Source: Natrinema salsiterrestre
GTDB taxonomy: Archaea; Halobacteriota; Halobacteria; Halobacteriales; Natrialbaceae
DNA length: 64,000 nt
NCBI RefSeq assembly: GCF_029502005.1
Contig: NZ_JAMQOT010000001.1
Coordinates: 744,001 to 808,000, forward strand
Direction: 5' to 3'
The translations under genes and the position numbers were made by a program. The notes under the pieces were generated by a model. That model saw nothing but the letters and a program-made list of their open reading frames with translations, did no database searches and was not told the DNA's origin. Within the stretch, counting starts at the first letter, position 1; each line of letters opens with the position of its first letter. Positions 1 to 8,623 of this stretch are shown in pieces.

Positions 1-1
1 G

Positions 2-529
2 GTGATCGATCTGGAGGAGGGCTGTGAGGTCGGCGACGTCTACCGCCGGCTGCCGCAGGTTCAGGAAGTCGACGTCGAGCACGCCGGGGGGAGTGCGATC
101 ATCGGACTGCCGGATCTGCTGGACCGCGAGCAACAGAAGGTCGTCCTGACCATGGACGCTCCCGTGGGCGAACTCGGGACGACCGCGACGATCGCTAACG
201 TCGACCTGCAGGCCGGGTCGGCGTCGGCATCGAGCGACATTTCGGTCAGCTACACCGACGACGAGGAGAAACTGGCGACCCAGAACGAGGACGTCACCCT
301 CTCCTACCGCGAGACGGATCTCCGCACCCGCATCGCCCACGCCGACGACGAAGACGAGATCGAGGAGGTCAAGGATCTGATCGACGAGACCGAGGTCATC
401 ACCGGCGAGACGGAGATCACGGACGCGCTCCGGGAGAACGTCACGAGAATCGAGGAAGGCGACGAGGAGGAGGTCCGCGAGATCCAGGAGAACACGACAG
501 TCGTCTACGATGCCGGCCGGTTCGACTGA
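2..529 (+). CDS. C-terminal part of a probable vWA-type protein
   Basis: Only the last ~175 residues are present; the frame is open to the left edge, so the true start lies outside the window. The piece has a beta-rich stretch (about residues 1-100) followed by a very acidic helical tail (about 105-170). This matches the region after the vWA domain in haloarchaeal vWA proteins, but no MIDAS motif is visible here. The gene sits 82 bp before a kinase/phosphatase/FHA cluster on the same strand. vWA, PP2C and kinase triads are known from TerY-P type systems, which supports the reading. The vWA assignment is an inference from context and general character, not from a catalytic motif. Confidence 0.4.
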   Translation: MIDLEEGCEVGDVYRRLPQVQEVDVEHAGGSAIIGLPDLLDREQQKVVLTMDAPVGELGTTATIANVDLQAGSASASSDISVSYTDDEEKLATQNEDVTLSYRETDLRTRIAHADDEDEIEEVKDLIDETEVITGETEITDALRENVTRIEEGDEEEVREIQENTTVVYDAGRFD

Positions 530-611
530 AAGCGGTCGACGCGATCGACCGGTGGCGGCGGATACCGTCCGCGGACGATCGGACACAGAGAGACACTAAG
601 TACCAACCAAA

Positions 612-1880
612 ATGTCAGAGCCAACAGCCGGAGACGAACTCGCCGGCCGATACGAGATTCGAGAACAGCTCGGGAGGGGCGGCTTCGGCGTCGTGTGGGC
701 CGCAACCGACACCGACACGGGACAGTCGGTCGCACTGAAACACCCCAACTACGACGGGAACGCGCCGGACGACCTCGTCGACAAGTACTTCGAGCGAGAG
801 CGGGACGTCCTCGAGGACATCCGCGACGCGGGCGGCCACCCGAACATCATGGGGTACTACCGGACGGAACGCGGGTTCGGAATGCCGGTCCTCGTCATCG
901 AGGCGATCGACGGCGAGGAGCTCGGGACCGTCGTCAAGAACGACGATCCCATCGCCGACGACGACGAGGTCCGCGAGATCGGCATCGGGATCTGCGACGC
1001 GCTCTCCTTCCTCCACGATCACGACCTCATCTACCGTGACCTCAAGCCGGACAACATCATGATCAACGGGACCAGGAACCCGAAGATCATCGACTTCACC
1101 ACGGCCAAGGGGTTCGTCCCCGAACGCGGCGGCGCCGAGTTCACGACGGAGAGCGCCGCGAGTTCCGCGGCGGGGGAGTCGAACGCGGACTCGACCGTCC
1201 CGGGGGAGTTCAAACCGCCGGAACTGAATCAGGGGTCGGAACAGCGCCAGGGCCCCTGGAGCGACGTCTACTCCATCGGGAAGATCCTGTGTTACCTCAA
1301 GGTCGGCTGGGTCCCCGACGACGACGGCGTCGCCCCCTCGGACTTTGGCATCGAGACGGCGCCGTACATGGACGAGATCATCCGACTCTCCACCCAGCAC
1401 GATACCGTCGACCGATATCCGAACGCGTCCGTGCTCAAGCGATCCCTCGAGAAGCGCGACGCGACGATGCCGGCGCAGGCGTCGGTCCACTGGCTCGGCC
1501 GCGACGAGCGGTGGACGATCAGTCCGGGCGACACCATCGGCAGGGTGACCCCCGACGGACCCCGGCCCTCGATCATGCTCGAGGACGACCGACACAAGGC
1601 CCTCTCGGCCGTGCACTGTCGGTTCGACACCGACGAGGAGGGGAACTGGCGTGTGATCGACACCAGTCTCAACGGCACCTACATCAGCAAACACGATGAA
1701 CAGGAGTGGCACCTCCTGCTGTCGGAGGCCGGACAGGAGCGCCAGCGACGCCACGGCGAGTCGGTTCCCGACGACCTCGAGGCGTCGACGTCGCTCGAGG
1801 GCGGCGACACCATCGCGCTGGTCAGTCCGTCCTACCCCGAGCGGTTCTACTTCCAGTTCGATCACCAACCCGTGGAATGA
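612..1880 (+). CDS. Ser/Thr protein kinase with C-terminal FHA domain
   Basis: Hanks-type kinase of 422 residues. The glycine loop is GRGGFG (21-26), the ATP lysine lies in VALK (K43), and the catalytic loop is YRDLKPDN (141-148, D143). The metal-binding DFG is changed to DFT (161-163) but keeps its Asp. No membrane segment is visible, so it should be cytoplasmic. An FHA-like domain spans about 300-420: GR at 310-311, a SxxH pair near 332-335 and NGT at 354-356, then an unusual insertion of about 35 residues before the last strands. The stop codon overlaps the start of the PP2C gene (ATGA), so the kinase and phosphatase are translationally coupled. It probably phosphorylates threonines read by the FHA domains of this cluster. 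Confidence 0.9.
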   Translation: MSEPTAGDELAGRYEIREQLGRGGFGVVWAATDTDTGQSVALKHPNYDGNAPDDLVDKYFERERDVLEDIRDAGGHPNIMGYYRTERGFGMPVLVIEAIDGEELGTVVKNDDPIADDDEVREIGIGICDALSFLHDHDLIYRDLKPDNIMINGTRNPKIIDFTTAKGFVPERGGAEFTTESAASSAAGESNADSTVPGEFKPPELNQGSEQRQGPWSDVYSIGKILCYLKVGWVPDDDGVAPSDFGIETAPYMDEIIRLSTQHDTVDRYPNASVLKRSLEKRDATMPAQASVHWLGRDERWTISPGDTIGRVTPDGPRPSIMLEDDRHKALSAVHCRFDTDEEGNWRVIDTSLNGTYISKHDEQEWHLLLSEAGQERQRRHGESVPDDLEASTSLEGGDTIALVSPSYPERFYFQFDHQPVE

Positions 1881-3559
1881 CTATGGAACACGCGAGCACT
1901 ATCGATATCGGCGCGCGGAAGCAACGACGCGACGGAATCAACGAGGACGGGATCGCGACGGCGGTCTTCGAGAACCAACACCGGCAGACGGAACGGCCGG
2001 TCGGGATCTTCGTCCTCGGCGACGGGGTCGGCGGCGAGGACTGCGGCGACGTCGCCGCCTTCTTAGCGACGACCGTCGTCAGGAAGTGGCTCACGGACGC
2101 CCTCCTCGGTCCCGGAACGGACGTCCCGGAACGGTTCGGCATCGATTCCTACGACCCGACGCCGCCGACGGCCGACGCCGACCCGAACGGGGCCGTCTCC
2201 GAAGGGAAGATCAAAACCGCGATCCAGGAGGGGATCGACGCCGCCCACCAGCACATCCAGGAGTTCGCCCAGAGCATCGGCGGCCGACCGGCGACGACGC
2301 TCGTCGTGGGCGTCTACGTCGACGGCCACCTCCACTACGGCTGGGTCGGCGACAGCCGGATCTACGTCATCAACGAGCGCCACGGGGAGACGAAACAGCT
2401 CACACGGGATCACGCCGTCACGAACGACCTGCTCGAGAAGGGGGAGATCGACGACGAGGTGTACGCCCGCATCCACCCCGACGCGACGGCGATCACGAAC
2501 GTCGTCGGCGGCTCCGCGCACGGCCAGCCGAGCGTCGACGTCGAGTTCGGCTCCACCGAGATCTACCGCGACGACATCATCCTGTTTACGAGCGACGGCC
2601 TGGTCGACGCGTTCCCGGACAACCGCTCGCTTCGGGAGACGTACCAGCAGGCGACGGACATGGACGCCGCTCGCGAAGAGATCCGCGAGTCGCTGGTCAC
2701 GGACGACGAGATTCGAGATATCGTCCTCGGGGCCGACGATCTCCGGGAGGGAGTCGAGCAGCTCGTCTCGTTCGCCAACGACCGCGGCGGCAAGGACAAC
2801 CTCTCCCTGACGCTTGCCAGGGACCGAGGGACGACGCCGTCGCCGGACTCGCCGCCGCTTCGCGGCGCGGCCACCGACACTCGTGAGCTGACGAATCAGG
2901 AGACGATCATCGATCCGCCCGAGGGGGCCGCCGAGTCCGGGTCGGCGACCGACTCCGGCGATAGCGGCGGGACCACGCGAGCCGGCAGCGAGGCGAACGC
3001 CTCGTCCGGCGGCTCGAGCCGATCGTCAGGGGACGGTGGAACGGCGAAGGTGGTTTCGGCCGGCGAGGGCGACCCGCCGACGGCCGCGGTCACGATCGCG
3101 GGCGACGAGACCATCTTCGAGATCGTCGACGGCGTCACCATCGGCCGGACGACGGAGGGGGGCGATGGGAGCCCGAACATCGGTCTGGTCGTCGACGACG
3201 ACGCGTCCGTCGAACCCCACCACGTCCGGCTGGAGTGCGACGACGACGGCTACTGGCAGGTCCGCGATATCAGCGCCGTCGGGACGTTCGTGGAGACCGG
3301 CGACGGGACGTGGACGGTGTTGCTCTCGAGCGAGGGAGCCGATCTGCACCGGGAGCACGGGTTCGACCCGAGCGCCGCCGCCGACGGCGACCTCGAGGAG
3401 ACGACCCGGCTGGAAGAGGGAATGGCGTTCACGTTCGAGGATCCGCGGAAGGAGGACCCGATCACGTTTCGCTTCTTCTCGTCGGTCGATCACGCCCAGA
3501 ACCGGACGCGCTGGAGCGACTCGACCGACGGGAGGCCCTTCAATGGGTTCTCCACGTAG
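1877..3559 (+). CDS. PP2C-type protein phosphatase with C-terminal FHA domain
   Basis: About 560 residues. I start it at the ATG of the ATGA overlap with the kinase; a second ATG lies two codons on. PP2C motifs appear in order: RDGINEDG (18-25), a GDGVGG metal-site loop (about 48-53), GDSRIY, TSDGLVD and GGKDN near 300. A linker rich in Ser, Gly and Asp follows, then an FHA-like domain (about 405-535) with GR, an altered SxxH (EPHH) and VGT, carrying the same kind of insertion as the neighbouring kinases. It should dephosphorylate substrates of the flanking kinases. The enzyme class is clear; the in-cassette substrate is inferred from coupling. Confidence 0.9.
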   Translation: MTMEHASTIDIGARKQRRDGINEDGIATAVFENQHRQTERPVGIFVLGDGVGGEDCGDVAAFLATTVVRKWLTDALLGPGTDVPERFGIDSYDPTPPTADADPNGAVSEGKIKTAIQEGIDAAHQHIQEFAQSIGGRPATTLVVGVYVDGHLHYGWVGDSRIYVINERHGETKQLTRDHAVTNDLLEKGEIDDEVYARIHPDATAITNVVGGSAHGQPSVDVEFGSTEIYRDDIILFTSDGLVDAFPDNRSLRETYQQATDMDAAREEIRESLVTDDEIRDIVLGADDLREGVEQLVSFANDRGGKDNLSLTLARDRGTTPSPDSPPLRGAATDTRELTNQETIIDPPEGAAESGSATDSGDSGGTTRAGSEANASSGGSSRSSGDGGTAKVVSAGEGDPPTAAVTIAGDETIFEIVDGVTIGRTTEGGDGSPNIGLVVDDDASVEPHHVRLECDDDGYWQVRDISAVGTFVETGDGTWTVLLSSEGADLHREHGFDPSAAADGDLEETTRLEEGMAFTFEDPRKEDPITFRFFSSVDHAQNRTRWSDSTDGRPFNGFST

Positions 3560-3643
3560 TCGCGCGATCGGTCCCGCGTCCGCGACCGTCGAAACGGGCA
3601 GTCGCCGCGAGCGGCCAGCGATCCGGCACCGGAGCGAAGCGCG

Positions 3644-4864
3644 ATGACGGACGGCGAGCGGACGGGGACGATCGTCGACGATCGGTTCCGTCTCGAGGAG
3701 CGACTCGCCGCCGGCGGTCTCGGGACGGTCTGGCGCGCGACCGACCGCGAGCGAGAGATCCAGGTCGCACTCAAGTGCGAGAACGACGGCTCGCACGACC
3801 CGGAGCAGGTTCGGGCGCACTTCCGGGGGGAGCTCCAGTGGTTCCGCCGGTTCGAGGGGGGACCGGTTCCCGGATCGCTCGTGCAGTTCGTCGACGGTGC
3901 GGTCGACGGGGACACGGTGTACATCGCGACGGAACTGATTCGGGGCGGCTCGGTCGACGACGTCGTGGACCGCGAGACGGATCCGGAATCCGCCCTCGAG
4001 CGCGTTCGCGAACTCGGCGGTCCGGTCTGCCAGGCGCTCGAGTTCCTCCACCGGAACGGCGTCGCGCATCTCGACGTGACGCCGAGTAACGCGCTCGTTC
4101 GCCGGTCCGGCCAGCCCGCGGTGATCGATCTGAACGCCGCGGTGTCGATCGAGGCAGAACCCGACGTCCGCTTCGGTCGCGACTCGTTCAAACCGCCCGA
4201 ACAGACGCGAACGGACGGTCGCAAGGACCCGATCGGCCCGTGGTCCGACGTGTACGCCATCGGGCGGTTTCTCGCCGTTTTGGTGACCGGAACGGCGAAC
4301 GCGGAGGCGGATTCGAACGAGGGCCGGGAGCCCGTCGATCTCCGGTCTCGCGGCGTGAATTGCCCGGCGGCTCTCAGCGACCCGATCCGTCGCGCGACCG
4401 CACCCGACTACCGCGACCGGTTCGACGACGCCGGCGGCCTCTACGACGCGCTCGTCCCGTTCTTCGAGGTCCCGGATCGAGCCGCCGAGTTGGTCCACGA
4501 GCCGTCCGGATGCGCCGTTCGCGTTCGTCCCGGGGACACCCTCGGCCGCTGGGCGGCGGACCGACGGACGCCGACCGTCGTGTTCCCGGACGACGAGCGA
4601 TACCTCTGTCCCGAACACGCCGCCCTCGAGTGCGACGAGGAGGGCTGGCAGCTTCGAGACCGGAGTCTCAACGGGACCTTCGTTCGGCGAGAGGGGCCGT
4701 GGGAGTACGTGCTCTCTCGAGAGGGCCGGGAGCGCCGGCGCGACGCCGACGCACCCCTTCCGCGCCCCGATCCGCCGGCGTCGGTCCGGCTGGCCGACGG
4801 CGATCGGATCTCGCCGGTCTCGCCCGACTACGGCTGTCACGTCGTGTTTCGCTCCGAGGACTGA
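3644..4864 (+). CDS. Divergent protein kinase with C-terminal FHA domain
   Basis: Protein of 406 residues with the same layout as the first kinase: a kinase fold (about 12-270) then an FHA-like domain (about 285-405). The glycine loop is AAGGLG and the ATP lysine is in VALK (about residue 43). The catalytic loop reads HLDVTPSN (about 140-147): Asp and Asn are kept but the usual Lys is Thr. DFG is replaced by DLN. It may be a weak kinase or a pseudokinase that still binds nucleotide. The FHA part has SLNGTFV and the cluster-specific insertion beginning with WEYVLSREG. It lies 84 bp after the PP2C gene on the same strand. Confidence 0.8.
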   Translation: MTDGERTGTIVDDRFRLEERLAAGGLGTVWRATDREREIQVALKCENDGSHDPEQVRAHFRGELQWFRRFEGGPVPGSLVQFVDGAVDGDTVYIATELIRGGSVDDVVDRETDPESALERVRELGGPVCQALEFLHRNGVAHLDVTPSNALVRRSGQPAVIDLNAAVSIEAEPDVRFGRDSFKPPEQTRTDGRKDPIGPWSDVYAIGRFLAVLVTGTANAEADSNEGREPVDLRSRGVNCPAALSDPIRRATAPDYRDRFDDAGGLYDALVPFFEVPDRAAELVHEPSGCAVRVRPGDTLGRWAADRRTPTVVFPDDERYLCPEHAALECDEEGWQLRDRSLNGTFVRREGPWEYVLSREGRERRRDADAPLPRPDPPASVRLADGDRISPVSPDYGCHVVFRSED

Positions 4865-4908
4865 ACCGGCTATTTTCGCCGAGAGTACCGCTCCGGGAGG
4901 GCTCCGGT

Positions 4909-6465
4909 TCAGTCGTCCCCGGTCGAGTCGCTCGCGGTCGCTCCGCCGGGCTCACTCGCAGTCGCTTCGTCGGGGTTCGATCCGTTCTCGGACCGAGACT
5001 CCCAGCCGAGCGGCGCGGGCTCGAGGAGGTCTTCTTCCCGTAACCCGGCGAGTCCGAGCAGGTCGTCGTCGTCGATTTCGACGGCAGAGTCCGACTCCGA
5101 CATGGCCCCCGAATCGGGAGCCGGCGCTTCGTTCGGATCGACCTGCGAGGTGGCCGCCAAGTCGGCAGATGAGGCTTCGTCCGGGTCGGTAGCCGACGCT
5201 GCCGTCGAGTCGGTCGTCGCCGCCCGTTCGTCGGTCACTGGTGGGGTGTCGGACGCGTCGGAGAGTGCCGGCCGGTCGCTCCCGCTCTCGACGATCGGTT
5301 CGCCGTCAGTTACCGACGACTGGGGGCTATCGTCGGCAAACGAAATTCGATCGTCGGCAGCCTCGGCCGCCGGCGGTTTCGCCGGCGGTTCGAAGACCGA
5401 GACCATCCCGTCGCCGCGAACGACGTACAGGTCCCGCTCCGGATCGAAGACGATCGCCGATCCGACGTCGATCCCGAATTCGGCCAGCGCCGACAGCGTC
5501 TCGAGTTCCCCTCGCGGCCCCTCGAGCGCGGCGTCGGGCAGCCGCATGGTCGTGATCACCCCCTCGAACTCGGCGCGGTCGTCACGGTACGCGAGCCACT
5601 CCCGCTCGGCGGTCGTCGGGGTCGGAACGCGCCGAGAGACGTATCCGAGTCCGGCGAGTCCGCCGATGCCGAGGACGACCAGCAGCGGCCCGCCGACGCT
5701 CCGAATCGGACTGACCGAGGCGGGGACGGTTTCGGTCTCGTACTCCTCGTGCGTCTCGTCGTAGGACTCCCCGTCCTCGATTTCATACGTTCCGCTATCG
5801 GCATCGATCGTGAGCCGATAGCTGTCCGCCGTCGATCGCCGTTCGCCGGCGATGGTGCCGTCGATCTCTCGCTCGAGGACGAGTTCGATCTCCGTGTCGC
5901 CACGGCTGGCCTCGAGGTCGGACTCGATCTCGTCGACTCGGGCCGTGATCTCGCTGACGTTGACCGAGAACGCGGCGGTGACGTTCTCTCCCGGTTGCAC
6001 GTTCGCTTCGCGGGTCGACGCCAGTCGTTCGCGCTCGCTCCAGTGGGTGGTGTTGTCGGACCCGACGGAGCGATACACGAGATCGACGGTGAGCCCGACC
6101 TGAACGTCGTCGCTCGTTCGCGCGTCGTACCCCGCGACGAACTCCCCGTCGACCGTCGGGCTGATGGCCGTGTAGTAGAGCGGGTCATTCTCGAGGCGCG
6201 TCCCCTCGTCGTAGATCGTGTTCGGTTCGGTGACCGTAGCCGCGTGGGAGACGTCCCCCGTCGCGGTCCAGGCCGTCGTCCGTTGCCGCGACGTCTCTTC
6301 GCCCGGCGTCGCGTAGGCGCCGTAACTGACCCATCCACCCAGTGCCACCAGCACGACGAGGGCGACGATGATCGCCGTCCGATACTCCGCCAACAGAACG
6401 CGGGAGCGCAGTCGGCGCTCGTCGTCCACCGTGCCGGCGTCCGTCTCGGTCAGACGTCCACTCAT
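4909..6465 (-). CDS. DUF5305 family membrane protein
   Basis: 518 residues, started at the ATG giving MSGRLTE, because upstream codons in this frame lie inside the signal peptidase gene. One membrane helix lies near 30-52 and a second near 250-275. Between them is a beta-rich domain of about 200 residues that would face outside. A soluble segment and a long acidic low-complexity tail (rich in Ala, Asp, Ser, Thr) follow. DUF5305 is a haloarchaeal family that, as far as I know, often sits beside signal peptidase I; its function is not established. It starts 2 nt after the end of the peptidase gene, so the two are co-transcribed. I infer a role in the export or assembly of the DUF1102 proteins. 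Confidence 0.75.
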   Translation of the reverse strand: MSGRLTETDAGTVDDERRLRSRVLLAEYRTAIIVALVVLVALGGWVSYGAYATPGEETSRQRTTAWTATGDVSHAATVTEPNTIYDEGTRLENDPLYYTAISPTVDGEFVAGYDARTSDDVQVGLTVDLVYRSVGSDNTTHWSERERLASTREANVQPGENVTAAFSVNVSEITARVDEIESDLEASRGDTEIELVLEREIDGTIAGERRSTADSYRLTIDADSGTYEIEDGESYDETHEEYETETVPASVSPIRSVGGPLLVVLGIGGLAGLGYVSRRVPTPTTAEREWLAYRDDRAEFEGVITTMRLPDAALEGPRGELETLSALAEFGIDVGSAIVFDPERDLYVVRGDGMVSVFEPPAKPPAAEAADDRISFADDSPQSSVTDGEPIVESGSDRPALSDASDTPPVTDERAATTDSTAASATDPDEASSADLAATSQVDPNEAPAPDSGAMSESDSAVEIDDDDLLGLAGLREEDLLEPAPLGWESRSENGSNPDEATASEPGGATASDSTGDD

Positions 6466-6467
6466 TC

Positions 6468-7631
6468 TCAGTAGAGCCTCCGAATGATCGATCGCACAGT
6501 CGACCGCCGACTGCGGGCGGCCAGTCGTCTCGAGCGAGCGTCCCCCGGCCCGGCGAGTACCCGGCCGAGACCGTAGGTACCACCGCCGAGCAACGAGAGG
6601 ATGGCGACGAACGGCACCCACGGGTGGAGGTCGTAGAGGGCGTCGAGAACCGGTGCCGGAAGCACGTACAGGTAGCGATACTCGGTGATGTACGTCGGGA
6701 AGTAGCCGGTCTCGTCGGGCGTCGTAATCGAGACCGTGACCGCCGTCTCGTCCCGTGGACCGACTGTCGCCCGATCCGGTGTGACCGTCACGTCGTCGGC
6801 GCCGGATTCGACGTAGGAGACCGTCGGAACGAAGCCGCCGTTCGAGACCGTATACGGGATCTCGTCGGTCGTTCCCCGTTCGATCACGAGCGGTTGCTCC
6901 GACTCGAACTCCGCGCTGATCACGTCGTAGGACTGCGTCCCCGCCGGCGCGATCATCGCCGCCCCTCCCGCGGAGACGACCAGCAGCGCGAACCCGGCCG
7001 AGAGCACTCGCGGATCGATTCCGTCGCCGCCGTCGTCTCTCCCGAGGCGCGATTCGAACGACGTCGATCGCCGTTCGCGGACCGTCTCGGCGACGTAGAG
7101 GACGCTCGAGAGGGCGAGCAGTACCGCCGCCAGGCCCGAGTTTCCGAGGAGGTTCCGCGTTCCGAACGTAGCTGCCAGCGTCGTCTGAACACCACGGAAC
7201 GCGTCGCTCACCGACATGACGGCCGTCCCGAAGTGAGGGATCGTCACGACCGCGCCGTTGACTCGCCACGCGGTCGCGACGATCTGAGCGTCCTGTACGT
7301 GGGGCTCGTCGCCGTCCTGATCGGTAAACGGGTTCGCGTCCCCGCGCGTGACGTACCCGCGAGGCGTCTCTTCGACGATACGGTGCGTCGTCAGTCCGCC
7401 GCCCTGGATTTCCGTGGCCTCGAACACGATGACGTCGCCCGGCTCCGGTTCGCCGCTCACTTCGCTCGGAACGGCGATGAATCCGTCACCCGTGTCGATC
7501 GTCGGTTCCATACTCCCCGTTTCGACGAAACTGAGCAGTATCGGCTGTCCGAGCAGTTGCCCCGCGACCAGCGCGAGAACGGTAACGAGGACGAGCCCTC
7601 GCAGTGTCCATCCGACCCCCCGACGAATCAT
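6468..7631 (-). CDS. sec11: Signal peptidase I, archaeal Sec11 type
   Basis: 387 residues. An N-terminal membrane helix (about 8-30) is followed by the nucleophile box GSMEPT with Ser40, a TTHRIV box with His83 and a RGDAN box with Asp98. This is the Ser-His-Asp arrangement of archaeal and eukaryotic signal peptidases rather than the bacterial Ser-Lys pair. It is much longer than a minimal Sec11: a further hydrophobic segment near 185-205, an extracytoplasmic beta-rich domain (about 210-330) and a C-terminal helix follow. Placement with two DUF1102 precursors and DUF5305 suggests a dedicated, SipW-like enzyme. It has its own promoter region and does not share the DUF1102 start. Confidence 0.9.
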   Translation of the reverse strand: MIRRGVGWTLRGLVLVTVLALVAGQLLGQPILLSFVETGSMEPTIDTGDGFIAVPSEVSGEPEPGDVIVFEATEIQGGGLTTHRIVEETPRGYVTRGDANPFTDQDGDEPHVQDAQIVATAWRVNGAVVTIPHFGTAVMSVSDAFRGVQTTLAATFGTRNLLGNSGLAAVLLALSSVLYVAETVRERRSTSFESRLGRDDGGDGIDPRVLSAGFALLVVSAGGAAMIAPAGTQSYDVISAEFESEQPLVIERGTTDEIPYTVSNGGFVPTVSYVESGADDVTVTPDRATVGPRDETAVTVSITTPDETGYFPTYITEYRYLYVLPAPVLDALYDLHPWVPFVAILSLLGGGTYGLGRVLAGPGDARSRRLAARSRRSTVRSIIRRLY

Positions 7632-7659
7632 TTTTCCACTAGATCAACGAGATAAACTC

Positions 7660-7702
7660 ACATATAAATATGTATCCATAAGAGTTTGGTTAATTATACC
7701 AA
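7660..7702 (-). promoter_or_regulatory. Putative promoter and operator of the sec11-DUF5305 unit
   Basis: An AT-rich island in otherwise GC-rich DNA, 29-71 bp upstream of the signal peptidase start. It holds ACATAT-AA-ATATGT (7660-7673), which includes a TATA-like box at the expected distance, and a second inverted repeat TTGGT-N7-ACCAA (7686-7702) just upstream that could be an operator. This supports separate transcription of sec11-DUF5305. Confidence 0.5.
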
Positions 7703-7880
7703 TAGCACTTTCGACGGGAGCGTCCCGGCTAACAGGATGCGAAGCGTGCGTCCTGTACGCCACGTTCGGTGCTCGAGACGCTCGTCGAGGACGGAGTCCG
7801 GTAACGTGAGGTGATCGGCTTCCTCCGAGAACCGATCCCCGAAGGGGTTCGATCCGTCGACGGCCCCGTAGTGGGTGTGG

Positions 7881-8006
7881 TTAGCTGTTGAAGAGCCGTT
7901 CGAGCTCCGCGTTGATCGCGTCCCGATCCAGTTCCTCGCTGTCGAGGTCGAAATCGACGTCCGCGACCGCTTCGTAGTCGCCGAGTGTCGGTGTGTCGTT
8001 CGTCAT
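7881..8006 (-). CDS. 41-residue acidic peptide in the DUF1102 operon
   Basis: A small ORF starting 2 nt after the stop of the DUF1102 gene, with a clear ATG and a TAA stop. The product MTNDTPTLGDYEAVADVDFD and onwards is acidic, with no signal peptide, membrane segment or cysteine, and a likely C-terminal helix (DRDAINAELERLF). The tight spacing argues for real, coupled translation. I do not recognise a family. It could be a cytoplasmic partner or chaperone of the secreted protein encoded just before it. Confidence 0.55.
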   Translation of the reverse strand: MTNDTPTLGDYEAVADVDFDLDSEELDRDAINAELERLFNS

Positions 8007-8008
8007 TG

Positions 8009-8608
8009 TCAGAGTTCCTCCGCAGTGATTTCGATTTCGTCGCTGATCTCGACCGAGTCCACCGCGCTTTCGGGGATCGCAAAGGCCGCCAGGCTGAAGT
8101 CGATCTCGTCGCCGGGCGAGAGCTCCGAGAGGGAGATGAGGTTCACCGGCGGAGTCCACGACATGTCGTAATCGAGCGCCACGCCGCCGATCTGTGGCAC
8201 CAGAAGGACGCCGAGAACGCCGTCGAAGTTAGCGAAGTCAGCGTCGGCGAACGCCAGCGGCGCGACCTCGAGTTGAACCTCCTGCGTGCCCTGGTTCTGG
8301 ATCTTGAACAGGTCCGCGATCCCGGTCACGGCGTTGGCGTTCAACCCTTCGCCGCCGGCGAGACCGGAGCCGATGTTGTCGTTGTCGCCGGTCAGATTGA
8401 TCGCGAGTGCGTCGCTGTCCGTCGTATCGACGTAGTTGCCGTTCGGTCCGTCGCCGGGTTCGATGCCGAGGTACGCGCTGGAGTCGTCGGAGACCGCGAC
8501 GCCGACGTCTCGCTCGGCCTCGACGGTACTGAACGCCCCGGTTCCCAGGGCGATGCCACCGCTCGCGGCGAGCGCGCCGGCACTGAGTACGAATTTTCGT
8601 CGTTCCAT
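8009..8608 (-). CDS. DUF1102 secreted protein, copy 2
   Basis: 199 residues. It begins MERRKFVLSAGALAASGG: a twin-arginine plus hydrophobic signal ending at GTGAFSTVEA, then ERDVGV. The mature part is a beta-rich domain with conserved DUF1102 pieces: AYLGIEPG near 45, an NxGTQEV strand near 110 and PGDEIDFSL in the C-terminal half. The signal resembles the SipW-cognate class (G[TS]GAFS). It is paralogous to the gene 15 bp upstream and belongs to the same operon as the 41-residue peptide. Known relatives are haloarchaeal surface proteins of unknown function; a TasA/camelysin-like filament subunit is a plausible inference. Confidence 0.8.
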   Translation of the reverse strand: MERRKFVLSAGALAASGGIALGTGAFSTVEAERDVGVAVSDDSSAYLGIEPGDGPNGNYVDTTDSDALAINLTGDNDNIGSGLAGGEGLNANAVTGIADLFKIQNQGTQEVQLEVAPLAFADADFANFDGVLGVLLVPQIGGVALDYDMSWTPPVNLISLSELSPGDEIDFSLAAFAIPESAVDSVEISDEIEITAEEL

Positions 8609-8623
8609 ATCGTTCTACTCCGT

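Noticed and set aside
3026-4840. 604-codon ORF on the - strand
   Set aside because: It lies antisense to the PP2C-FHA and second kinase genes, which carry clear catalytic motifs; no domain is seen in it.
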